Source: Pleionea mediterranea (GTDB lineage Bacteria > Pseudomonadota > Gammaproteobacteria > Enterobacterales > Kangiellaceae). From it: DNA of 64,000 bases. This document shows positions 33,512 through 40,868 of this stretch, in pieces. The notes below the pieces were generated by a model. It saw only the letters and a program-made list of their open reading frames with translations, had not been told where the DNA came from and ran no database searches. The DNA is taken from assembly GCF_003148745.1 (NCBI RefSeq), contig NZ_QGGU01000004.1, positions 254,917 through 318,916 of the forward strand, in the 5' to 3' direction. The position numbers and the translations under genes are program-made. How positions within the stretch are numbered: the stretch's first letter is position 1; every line of letters begins with the position of its first letter.

Positions 33512-33816
33512 GTTAAATTCCTTTTATTTGCGAGCAAACGCTGGTTAAGTTGCATCTGCCTGTTATAGATATCGGCGAATAAAACGTCAACTTAAGTGTA
33601 GACCATGATCGATCATCATAAGACTTGTTGTTAAAAGTTGTGCAGTGATTGGCAAAATCACAATAAGCACAGATTGCCCTTGTCATCACCATGTCGGGTA
33701 TATCGCGGTTAGTGGGCTGCATTAGCGCATGGTATTATGGCGCATTCCTGTTAACTCAAACTCGCTCCGTCGCACTAACAGCATTGAGTCCTACTAACCA
33801 AAAGAAGAGCTAAGCT
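33512..33816. other. Intergenic region between motA and the MATE gene
   Basis: This 305-base divergent gap contains the perfect palindrome ATGATCGATCAT at 33605-33616, a possible operator. A leftward 69-codon frame covers much of the gap but has no ribosome-binding site or recognisable sequence, so I do not call it. Promoters for motAB and the MATE transporter must lie here. Confidence 0.4.
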
Positions 33817-35145
33817 TTGATCCGCTATTTGCAAGACCGTTCTGTGCATCGCAATACCTTTGCACTGGCCATCCCCATGATTCTGTCCAATCTAACTGTG
33901 CCTATTACAGGGCTGGTGGATACGGCTGTGATTGGTCACCTGGAGCACCCTCACTTTTTAGGCGCAACCGCCATTGGCAGTTTGATCATTACCATGATCA
34001 TGTGGGCCATGGGCTTTTTAAGAATGAGCACCACAGGGTTAACGGCTCAGGCGTTTGGTTCCGAAGATGGTTTTGCAATGCGGCAGTCGTTGTTTAATGC
34101 TGTTCTGCTTGCCTTGATGATCGCCATTATTGTTCTCTTGTCGCAGTCCTTGTTGTGGCAAGTCGCCATTGCCTTTATGGGGGCAAGCCCCGAGGTTACC
34201 GAGTTTGCAACGGTGTATTTTGATATTCGTATTTGGGCAATGCCTGCGCTGTTGCTTCGATATGTGTTTGTTGGCTGGTTGCTTGGTATGCATAACGCCA
34301 AAGCGCCGCTGATGATCTTGCTGGTGTCCAACATTATCAATATTGCGCTGGATATCCTGTTTGTTGTGTATTGGGATATGGGCGTTGCAGGCGCCGCATG
34401 GGCCAGTCTGGTGGCCGATTATTGTGGCTTGTTGGTGGGCATTTTTGCGGTTTATTTTAGGCTCAAAAAAATACCGGCCAGTTATTCTTTTGTTCAGTTA
34501 ATTCAGCGGAACGCCATCACCCGGTTACTTAAATTAAACCGGGACATTTTTATTCGCACCCTGGCGCTTGAGTCGGTGTTTTACATTCAAACTTCGGTGG
34601 GCGCCAGTCTTGGCGATTTGATTTTGGCATCAAATGCGGTTTTGATGAACTTTGTTATGTTAATGGCTCATGGCCTCGATGGTTTTGCCAATGCGGTTGA
34701 GGCACTTGCGGGCAAAGCGCTCGGCAAAGCCAGACGGCAGGAATTTATGTCGGCAATTGCCATTTCAGGATTTTGGTCTCTGATATGCAGTTTATTGTTC
34801 ACGCTGATTTACTGGTTATTGGGTGACATGATCATCAATGGCATGACCAACATTGAAGAAGTGCGGCAGGTGGCTAAAGAGTATTTGCCCTACCTTGTGT
34901 TCATTCCTCTGGTGGCGGTATGGAGCTATTGGCTCGACGGAGTGTTTATTGGCATCACCCGCATGACAGAAATGCGTAACAGCATGTTATTTGCTGTGAT
35001 TTTTGTATTTATTCCTGCGATGTTTTCGGTAAAATTAATCGGCAATCATGGTCTCTGGTTAGCGTTTTACTGCTTTATGTTTATGCGAGCATTAGGATTG
35101 GCCATTTACTTATTCCGGTTGGATAAGCAAGGTCGCCTGTGCTGA
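33817..35145 (+). CDS. MATE family efflux transporter (DinF-like)
   Basis: The 442-residue protein has twelve membrane helices and the DinF-branch MATE sequence: FALAIPMILSNLTVPITGLVDTAVIG at the start, FLRMSTTGLTAQAFG, RIWAMPALLLRYVFVGWLLG and LMAHGLDGFANAVEALAGKALG in the second half. MATE proteins export drugs or metabolites using a sodium or proton gradient. It starts at TTG 33817, with GAAGAG nearby; no better start exists in frame. The gene is followed 52 bases later by the sodium channel. Confidence 0.92.
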   Translation: MIRYLQDRSVHRNTFALAIPMILSNLTVPITGLVDTAVIGHLEHPHFLGATAIGSLIITMIMWAMGFLRMSTTGLTAQAFGSEDGFAMRQSLFNAVLLALMIAIIVLLSQSLLWQVAIAFMGASPEVTEFATVYFDIRIWAMPALLLRYVFVGWLLGMHNAKAPLMILLVSNIINIALDILFVVYWDMGVAGAAWASLVADYCGLLVGIFAVYFRLKKIPASYSFVQLIQRNAITRLLKLNRDIFIRTLALESVFYIQTSVGASLGDLILASNAVLMNFVMLMAHGLDGFANAVEALAGKALGKARRQEFMSAIAISGFWSLICSLLFTLIYWLLGDMIINGMTNIEEVRQVAKEYLPYLVFIPLVAVWSYWLDGVFIGITRMTEMRNSMLFAVIFVFIPAMFSVKLIGNHGLWLAFYCFMFMRALGLAIYLFRLDKQGRLC

Positions 35146-35197
35146 TAAATCTAAAAATTTATATTGATAATTATTCGTCTGGAAAGGTAACCCTGTA

Positions 35198-36010
35198 ATG
35201 CGTGCGTCCATTAAAAAGTGGATAGAAACCCCACTGTTTCAAAATACAATCATCGGCATTATTGTCATCAATGCCGTTTTACTGGGTATGGAAACCAATG
35301 CCGACATTATGGCGGCTTATGGCAATTTGTTGCATACGCTGGATAGCATTATTCTGGGTATTTTTGTGGTGGAAATTATTTTAAGGCTGTTTACTTATCG
35401 GTTGGCCTTTTTTAAAGATCCCTGGAGTTTGTTTGATTTTATAATTGTTACCATCTCACTGATCCCATCGAGCGGTCCCTTTGCTATTTTGCGGGCGCTC
35501 AGAGTGTTACGTGTGCTGCGATTGGTGTCGGTTGCGCCCAGTATGCGTTCGGTGGTCACTGCACTGATTCAGTCATTACCCGGTATGGGCGCAATCGTTG
35601 CTTTGTTAAGTCTTATTTTTTATATATCGGCGGTTATGGCGACTACCTTGTTCAGCGAAAATTTCCCGGAATGGTTTGGCACACTGGGTAAAACATTTTA
35701 TACCCTGTTCCAAATTATGACGCTGGAAAGCTGGTCGATGGGTATTGTTCGGCCGGTAATGGAAAAGCAGCCCATGGCTTGGTTGTTCTTTATTCCATTT
35801 ATATTGGTGGCAACCTTTACCATGCTTAATTTATTTATTGCGGTTGTGGTTAATGCCATGCAAACACGGCATGAAATAGCGCAAGGTAAAACCGATAAAG
35901 AAGCACTATCGGAAGCGCACAGCGAGCGAGAAATTCTTTACCATGAAATTATGCATTTGCGAAAAGAAATGCGCAGTTTGAGTAAAGAGTTAAATAAGCA
36001 GAATGAATGA
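35198..36010 (+). CDS. Bacterial voltage-gated sodium channel (BacNav type)
   Basis: This 270-residue, six-helix channel subunit forms tetramers. The S4 voltage sensor has arginines at 99, 102, 105 and 108 in ILRALRVLRVLRLVSV, and the pore filter is TLESWSM (175-181), the same as in the sodium channels NavAb and NavMs. S6 is FILVATFTMLNLFIAVVVNAM. After S6 a polar neck leads to a C-terminal coiled coil (ILYHEIMHLRKEMRSLSKEL) that holds the tetramer together. Such channels are thought to link sodium entry to motility, pH or chemotaxis in marine and alkaliphilic bacteria. The neighbours motAB, on the other side of MATE, and nhaA, 7 kb away, share the sodium theme. Confidence 0.94.
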   Translation: MRASIKKWIETPLFQNTIIGIIVINAVLLGMETNADIMAAYGNLLHTLDSIILGIFVVEIILRLFTYRLAFFKDPWSLFDFIIVTISLIPSSGPFAILRALRVLRVLRLVSVAPSMRSVVTALIQSLPGMGAIVALLSLIFYISAVMATTLFSENFPEWFGTLGKTFYTLFQIMTLESWSMGIVRPVMEKQPMAWLFFIPFILVATFTMLNLFIAVVVNAMQTRHEIAQGKTDKEALSEAHSEREILYHEIMHLRKEMRSLSKELNKQNE

Positions 36011-36225
36011 TTGATACAGTAAGTTAATCGACGTAAAAAAACGGTTTATATAAAAAAATAGCGGCGGTTTGCCTAGCTCTCCGAGATAGAGCCAGAAATC
36101 ACATTTCGACAAACGATTGATTATTAATAATATTTGATACATTCTTCATTGAATCGAGATAGAAAACAGACGCGCTGGTATATATTGCATGTTGCGTCAG
36201 AATCAACTGTTAGAGGTTAATTGAG

Positions 36226-36612
36226 TTGAACTACACTATGTGGCAAATTACCATAGTTTTGATTGCTTTCGGGATGGTTTTGTTAAGTATGTTTTGTGTG
36301 CTTTTTCCGAAAAAACTAGTAGAGAGTATGCCATATCTCGTAACTTCAAAGGTAGCAAGATATAGCGATGTAGCTGTTAGAGTTATGTTGGGAGTTTCAC
36401 TTATTTTGTCAGCCAACACTGCGAAATATCCGTTAGTCTTTAGCTTTGTTGGTTATTTATCTATAGCTGCTGTACTAGCCATAGTAATACTGAGTGATAG
36501 AAAATTAGAAAGTATTGTTAATTATTTGGGAGAGAAACTGCCTATTTGGACAGTTCGATTGGTGTGTATTTTTAGTGCACTTGGTTTTGCTTTTCTCATT
36601 TACGGCATCTAA
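36226..36612 (+). CDS. Cassette-associated membrane protein, unknown function
   Basis: The 128-residue protein has four membrane helices (about 6-26, 45-62, 70-88 and 105-127) and no motif I recognise. The start may be TTG 36226, with AGAGG ten bases upstream, or ATG 36238, which has no ribosome-binding site. Its stop codon lies inside a degenerate attC (ATCTAAC at 36607-36613), the usual arrangement in integron cassettes. It is the first gene of the array. The 215 bases before it hold no second gene and no clear attI or attC. Confidence 0.6.
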   Translation: MNYTMWQITIVLIAFGMVLLSMFCVLFPKKLVESMPYLVTSKVARYSDVAVRVMLGVSLILSANTAKYPLVFSFVGYLSIAAVLAIVILSDRKLESIVNYLGEKLPIWTVRLVCIFSALGFAFLIYGI

Positions 36613-36683
36613 CAAAGTTACCTCTAACTAGCGATTGGTGTCGCGAATCGATAGATAGTGCGATAAGAGATATAGCGTGAAAT
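36607..36683 (+). other. Degenerate attC site
   Basis: The left end ATCTAAC fits the inverse core RYYYAAC. The right end GTGAAAT (36677-36683) would be a perfect core GTTRRRY with one change (T to G at 36679). Between them CTAGCGATT and AATCGATAG pair with one mismatch. At 77 bases it is shorter than the other attC sites here, and the outer arms pair poorly, so it is probably inactive. Confidence 0.5.
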
Positions 36684-36698
36684 GAAATTGAAATTAAT

Positions 36699-37118
36699 AT
36701 GATATTTGAACCCTTTGTTGGCCTTGGGATGTTGAAATTTGGCATGGAAAAGGCTGAAGTGGAATCGCTACTAGAGAATATTTCCGGTGTTGGCGACTGC
36801 ATTTTTGAAGATGGAAAATTGAGTGCTTTTTCAATATATCCAGATGACGCAGACAGCCTTATTATTTCTGGTGACGAAATACTTAAAATGGATCGACTTA
36901 CTGCAGCTCTTAACCTTGCGTATCAGAGTGGAGATTATGGTCAAGCTCAGGGTGGCTCGCTTTATTTTATGGATTTAGGTTGCGCCATATTGCAGTTTGA
37001 ATCACCATCGCGTGAGTTCTTTTTATTCTCACAGGGCTACGATACTGGGGAGCCTTTAATGGAAATGTCGCCCGATACTATAGAGGCGTATTACGAAGAA
37101 AATAACTGGGATGATTGA
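36699..37118 (+). CDS. Cassette-encoded soluble protein, unknown function
   Basis: The 139-residue acidic protein has no signal peptide or membrane segment. It opens MIFEPFVGLGMLKFGMEK, a beginning shared in style with many small cassette-borne proteins (a short strand, then FGM-x-x-x-E-V), and is rich in Asp, Glu, Phe and Tyr. There is no catalytic motif. The ATG has no clear ribosome-binding site and begins 16 bases after the decayed core site. Its stop is 27 bases before a well-formed attC, so gene and site form one cassette (about 36678-37255). Confidence 0.65.
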   Translation: MIFEPFVGLGMLKFGMEKAEVESLLENISGVGDCIFEDGKLSAFSIYPDDADSLIISGDEILKMDRLTAALNLAYQSGDYGQAQGGSLYFMDLGCAILQFESPSREFFLFSQGYDTGEPLMEMSPDTIEAYYEENNWDD

Positions 37119-37145
37119 GAGCAATTTACTTTTTGGGCAGCAATC

Positions 37146-37261
37146 ATCTAACAAGTTGCTCCATTTGCGCAGCGGTCTACGCTCCTTTTTGTGCATTCGC
37201 TGCGCTCAGGATTGCACAAAAATCCACTACAACCGCTGCGCAAATGAGCAAGGCGTTATGC
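37146..37261 (+). other. Integron attC recombination site 1
   Basis: The inverse core ATCTAAC (37146-37152) and the core GTTATGC (37255-37261) bracket 116 bases. The arms pair as TTGCTC-C-ATTTGCGCAGCGGT on the left against the complement of ACCGCTGCGCAAATGAGCAA on the right. One unpaired C on the left is typical of attC extrahelical bases. An inner stem TTTTTGTGCA/TGCACAAAAA follows. Recombination would cut between 37255 and 37256. Confidence 0.88.
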
Positions 37262-37276
37262 CCTAAGGAGAGTTCT

Positions 37277-37804
37277 GTGAAAATATTCTTAAAAATGAAG
37301 GCTTGGCAATTATTTATTCTTGTCTTTTTACCAATGTTAGCGCCAATGTTTCTTTTTCCTATTAGTTCAAATTATGAAGTCGCCTACGGTGTTACTACAT
37401 TCATTTGGATGCTTGTGTTAGTGGGCTGGATGTATTCAGTAGGCGCTGAAGCAAATCAGAGGCTACCTGAAACTTTAAGGAAAAATATGGCTATATACAG
37501 GTTAGGCTACGGTGTAACCATTTTTTATTGTTTGCTGTTGCTATTTGTTGGTTTTCCACCAACTGAGCAAAGCGTAGATGGTCAAGTTACTATGCCAGCT
37601 TGGTTTGTCCCACTTCATCTAGCTTCTATGTTCGGTATGTTTTATGGGTTATGGTTTACTGCAAAACAATTTATGACTCACCAGAAGGGTGAATCAGTAA
37701 GTTTCTTTGAGTACAGCGGTCCGTTTTTTCTATTTTGGTTCGCTCCCATAGGCGTTTGGTTTTTACAACCTAAGATTAATAGGGCGTTCAATAATGAGGC
37801 ATAA
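37277..37804 (+). CDS. Cassette-encoded membrane protein, unknown function
   Basis: I place the start at GTG 37277, preceded by AAGGAG at 37265-37270. The same frame runs upstream to an ATG at 37115, but those 54 codons are the attC site and not protein. The 175-residue product has four or five membrane helices (LFILVFLPMLAPMFLFPI, VTTFIWMLVLVGWMYSVG, FYCLLLLFVGFPP, MFGMFYGLWF and FFLFWFAPIGVWFLQP). The ending FWFAPIGVWFLQPKIN is a phrase common in cassette membrane proteins. Its stop lies inside the next attC. Function unknown. Confidence 0.75.
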   Translation: MKIFLKMKAWQLFILVFLPMLAPMFLFPISSNYEVAYGVTTFIWMLVLVGWMYSVGAEANQRLPETLRKNMAIYRLGYGVTIFYCLLLLFVGFPPTEQSVDGQVTMPAWFVPLHLASMFGMFYGLWFTAKQFMTHQKGESVSFFEYSGPFFLFWFAPIGVWFLQPKINRAFNNEA

Positions 37805-37905
37805 CAAACGGCTAACCAGACAAATATTTCCTGTCACATTTTTTGCAAAGACACGAAAAAAACCGCCATCAAATATTTATTTGCGCGGTTAGCTGGGCGT
37901 TAAGT
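37799..37905 (+). other. Integron attC recombination site 2
   Basis: The left end GCATAAC (37799-37805) overlaps the stop of the preceding gene, and the right core GTTAAGT (37899-37905) is a perfect GTTRRRY. Arms GGCTAACC (37810-37817) and GGTTAGCTGGG pair, as do CAAATATTT and AAATATTTATTTG. The length is 107 bases. Confidence 0.85.
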
Positions 37906-37911
37906 GTATCT

Positions 37912-38283
37912 ATGGATGATCGAGCTTTTACAAAACTGACCGAGTACCTTCAGCAGGTTCCAGCAATTGAGGGCACTATCGGTCACGGGGCAGATGATGG
38001 CCGGTGGTGGGTTAAGTTCACAATTGACATCGACCATCAGTTGGCGTGGCAAACCGTGCAAGAGATTGGGCATGTACTTAACTATTTGTCTGTGAATGAA
38101 CGTCTGCCAACGTCCTTTCATCCTGTGTCGCCACCACCATACATGAATGGCGGTCCAGCGGAGTTTCTATCTTGGGTTATAGAGTGTCACGATCCTGAGT
38201 TCAAGCCGGGAACGTGTGCAAAGTGGTTAGAGGGTAGGTTGCCCAATCCGGTAGCAGACCTCGAGCAATGGGAAATGGAGTGA
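37912..38283 (+). CDS. Cassette-encoded conserved hypothetical protein
   Basis: The start is ATG 37912, only seven bases after the core site of attC 2 and with no ribosome-binding site; an upstream frame from 37843 would translate the attC. The 123-residue soluble protein is acidic and Trp/Pro-rich: GHGADDGRWWVKFTIDI, AWQTVQEIGHVLNYLSVNER, FHPVSPPPYMNGGPAEFLSW and KWLEGRLPNP. This has the look of a conserved family that I recall from gene cassettes, but I cannot name it. No catalytic residues are apparent. An attC follows the stop by four bases. Confidence 0.75.
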   Translation: MDDRAFTKLTEYLQQVPAIEGTIGHGADDGRWWVKFTIDIDHQLAWQTVQEIGHVLNYLSVNERLPTSFHPVSPPPYMNGGPAEFLSWVIECHDPEFKPGTCAKWLEGRLPNPVADLEQWEME

Positions 38284-38287
38284 GCAC

Positions 38288-38392
38288 ATTTAACAAATTG
38301 TTGCAGTACGTACCGGGTCTAGCAGCCCTCCACCGGACAGTCTTCTCGCCGCTTCGTTCTGCCAAGGCTACTGCTTAACAACGGCGTTAAAT
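38288..38392 (+). other. Integron attC recombination site 3
   Basis: ATTTAAC (38288-38294) is a perfect RYYYAAC and GTTAAAT (38386-38392) a perfect GTTRRRY. The arm TTGTTGCAGTA on the left pairs with TACTGCTTAACAA on the right with a two-base bulge. The length is 105 bases. All three sites have the same orientation as the genes. Confidence 0.86.
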
Positions 38393-38503
38393 ATAATCAA
38401 GTATTTCTTAGAGCATCAGTCTAAGTAAATCATAAATGTTGTGGGTGTCCTAGACATTTTGGTGCTATGGTATTGATCAAATTATGTAAGTATTATTATT
38501 AAA

Positions 38504-38914
38504 ATGAAGATTGTTTTTACCATCATCGTGAACGCTCTTTTCTTTAACATGTCATTTGCATGCTCGTGGCACGGCGACCTAAATAGTTATAAAAGATATG
38601 GTATTCCGATAGGATTCGTAGGAAAGCTTACTATGAAAGGCTATGAGCGAGACGTCTATGGAAATATTATAAATCAGTGGGGTAAATTTGATCCTATAAA
38701 AATGATTAGGGGTACATGGAGCACAGAAAAGAAAGTTATTTTTTCTAAAGAGCTAGGGCCACCATTACTTGTCTTAAATAGGCTTTATGTTATCCATGCG
38801 AACGATAATGGGGAGTATATTGTGCCTTGTTATTGGTTTGGAAGCTTGCAGTCGTTTAACTCAATAAAAGATGAAAGGTTTATTCGTTTTGAAAAATTCC
38901 TTTCCAATCCGTGA
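38504..38914 (+). CDS. Secreted hypothetical protein, last gene of the cassette array
   Basis: The 136-residue protein starts with a signal peptide, MKIVFTIIVNALFFNMSFA, cleaved before CSWHGDLN. The mature part is basic and aromatic (KRYGIPIGFVGKLTM, YVIHANDNGEYIVPCYWFG) with two cysteines. I do not recognise it; lipoprotein processing at the Cys is possible but the lipobox (MSFAC) is weak. It lies about 110 bases after attC 3, and no attC follows it, so it is either an array-end cassette that lost its site or the first chromosomal gene beyond the array. Confidence 0.6.
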   Translation: MKIVFTIIVNALFFNMSFACSWHGDLNSYKRYGIPIGFVGKLTMKGYERDVYGNIINQWGKFDPIKMIRGTWSTEKKVIFSKELGPPLLVLNRLYVIHANDNGEYIVPCYWFGSLQSFNSIKDERFIRFEKFLSNP

Positions 38915-39252
38915 GTTGATAACTACGATGGTTGGTCAAATTATGCAGGTGTTAGATACAAACAAATATTTAGTAGAGCACCATTTTAAATAAAAACTAA
39001 GTAACATCGCGCTTATTTTTATCCCTCCTCGCGATGGTAATATCACCATTTCTTAATTGCATACGTATGCAATCTGTATTCATACGTATGTATTCTCGGT
39101 AAGGTGTTGTTCAACACAAATCTTCAAGATCTGTTTTAACAGTTGGCGTTTTTGTGAGGCTTAAAAAAATAATAACCTCAATGCCATAAGTCCACTGTTG
39201 GAGTGAGTCGTACCGTTCAGTGATCCAATAATATTCTAATCAGGTGATCGCT
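38915..39252. other. 338-base intergenic region upstream of the amylase gene
   Basis: No gene is seen. It holds an inverted repeat CATCGCG (39005-39011) / CGCGATG (39030-39036) and the operator pair at 39056-39093. A lone GTTAGAT near 38950 resembles an attC core, but no paired site is present. Confidence 0.5.
39056..39093. promoter_or_regulatory. Tandem palindromic operators upstream of the amylase gene
   Basis: ATTGCATACGTATGCAAT (39056-39073) is a perfect 18-bp palindrome. A second site with the same core CATACGTATG lies at 39081-39090, with partly symmetric flanks. Centres are 21 bases apart, two helical turns, so two dimers would bind on the same face. A CG-centred palindrome of this kind is typical of LacI-family repressors, many of which control maltose or starch genes; the regulator is not in the window. 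Confidence 0.65.
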
Positions 39253-40671
39253 ATGTCCATTAAGTTATCTTATCTGTATCGAGCAATAGCTCTTATTGTT
39301 TCGTTTAATCTATTACTGTCGTCGTCCGTTAAGGCGGATGTTATTTTGCATGCATTTAACTGGCACTATAATGAAGTTAAACAAAGAGCTGCAGAAATTA
39401 ACAATGCCGGTTATAAAAAAGTATTAGTTGTGCCACCGCTAAAATCCGCCAAAAGTGGCTGTGCCTGGTGGCAACGCTATCAGCCTCAAGATATACGCGT
39501 GATTGATCATTGCAAAGGCAATAAACAATCCTTTGCCGCCATGATTGCAACGTTACGGCAATATAATATTGATGTGTACGCCGATATTGTGCTGAATCAC
39601 ATGGCTAACGAACGCAACAATAGCCAAAATTTTCCCGGTAGTAGTGCGTTAAATAATTATCAAAGTAATGCCGGTTACTGGAACAATCAAAAACTGTTTG
39701 GCAATTTATCTAATGGCTTATTTTCTAGTTATGACTTTCATCAACCGCCTAAATGCATTTCCGATTATACCAACGTAGGGGATGTGCAATGGAACCGTTT
39801 ATGCGGCGGAAATGGTGATAAAGGTTTGCCGGATATCGATCCGAATAACTGGGTTATTCAGCAACAACGTAATTATTTACAGTCGTTAAAGAATATGGGC
39901 GTGAAAGGCTTTCGGGTTGATGCGGCCAAACATATGACGAACTGGCATATTAATCAAATATTTACCAGTAGCATTAAAAACAATATGCATGTGTTTGGTG
40001 AAGTGATCACCAATGGCGGTGCGGGTGAAGTGGAATACGATCGTTTTTTGAAGCCTTACCTGGATGCCACCGGACACAGTGCTTACGACTTTCCATTATT
40101 TCAAACCATTCGTCAGGCATTTGGGTATAGCGGAGGATTGTCGTCGCTGGTAAATCCTCAAGCCTATGGTCAGGCGTTACCGGCTAATAAAGCGGTGACC
40201 TTTACCGTAACCCATGATATTCCCAATAACGATGGATTCCGATACAACATTATGAATTCAACCGATGAATTATTGGCTAATGCGTATATTTTGGGAAAAG
40301 ACGGTGGTACGCCCATGATTTACAGCGACCACGGTGAAAGTGGTTCGCGGGATGGTAATCGCTGGTACGATTATTTCACAAAAAGCAGCATCAAAAAAAT
40401 GATCGGTTTTCATAACGCGATGAATGGTAAGTTTATGGAGGTTCTGGCTTCCAATAATTGCGCCATATTATTTCGACGGGCGGAAGATGGAATAGTGGGT
40501 ATTAATAAATGCGGTAGTACTCAGTATTTTAATGTCAGTACGCACAGCCGGTTTAAGTGGTATCGACATTATCGTGATGTTAACTCGGGTAATAACGAAA
40601 TCTATATCACTTCGGGCAGTTACACATTTGCTTTACCAGCGCGTAATTGGAAAATGTGGCAAGTAAATTAG
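39253..40671 (+). CDS. Secreted alpha-amylase (GH13)
   Basis: The start is ATG 39253, preceded by AGGTGA; a GTG nine bases upstream is part of that ribosome-binding site. The 472-residue protein has a signal peptide (ending SSSVKA) and a GH13 barrel: DVYADIVLNHM (region I), GVKGFRVDAAKHM with the nucleophile Asp (region II), HVFGEVITNGG with the acid-base Glu (region III) and FTVTHDIPNNDG (region IV). A short C-terminal beta domain follows; there is no starch-binding module. It should hydrolyse starch or glycogen outside the cell. The double operator upstream suggests sugar-responsive control. Confidence 0.93.
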   Translation: MSIKLSYLYRAIALIVSFNLLLSSSVKADVILHAFNWHYNEVKQRAAEINNAGYKKVLVVPPLKSAKSGCAWWQRYQPQDIRVIDHCKGNKQSFAAMIATLRQYNIDVYADIVLNHMANERNNSQNFPGSSALNNYQSNAGYWNNQKLFGNLSNGLFSSYDFHQPPKCISDYTNVGDVQWNRLCGGNGDKGLPDIDPNNWVIQQQRNYLQSLKNMGVKGFRVDAAKHMTNWHINQIFTSSIKNNMHVFGEVITNGGAGEVEYDRFLKPYLDATGHSAYDFPLFQTIRQAFGYSGGLSSLVNPQAYGQALPANKAVTFTVTHDIPNNDGFRYNIMNSTDELLANAYILGKDGGTPMIYSDHGESGSRDGNRWYDYFTKSSIKKMIGFHNAMNGKFMEVLASNNCAILFRRAEDGIVGINKCGSTQYFNVSTHSRFKWYRHYRDVNSGNNEIYITSGSYTFALPARNWKMWQVN

Positions 40672-40704
40672 TGAAGTCACTAAGAGCTGTTGATTAATAA
40701 ATAT

Positions 40705-40794
40705 TAAAAGCACGTCAAGATTACACTGGTTTCAGTTACATGACTTTAGTTACCCTGACTTCAGTAACAATAGTATCCGTTGGCGTGCTTTTTA
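40705..40794. terminator. Bidirectional terminator between convergent genes
   Basis: TAAAAGCACGTCAA (40705-40718) pairs with TTGGCGTGCTTTTTA (40780-40794), with one G-U pair and one bulge, giving an A-rich left arm and a T-rich right arm. The 60-base loop contains three related phrases (TTCAGTTAC, TTTAGTTAC, TTCAGTAAC). It lies between the amylase gene and the DUF2959 gene. Confidence 0.6.
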
Positions 40795-40868
40795 AGTGAT
40801 TATTATGGTGTTATTAAATAATTCTTAAAGAATCCATAACGAATGCTTAAAGAACATAAAGCGCGCTC

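Noticed and set aside
33513-33722. 69-residue minus-strand gene upstream of motA
   Set aside because: No ribosome-binding site, no hydrophobic or domain pattern, and it occupies the region expected to hold two promoters.
38945-38960. GTTAGAT as a fourth attC core
   Set aside because: The sequence before it lacks an inverse core at a suitable distance, and no pairing arms can be drawn.
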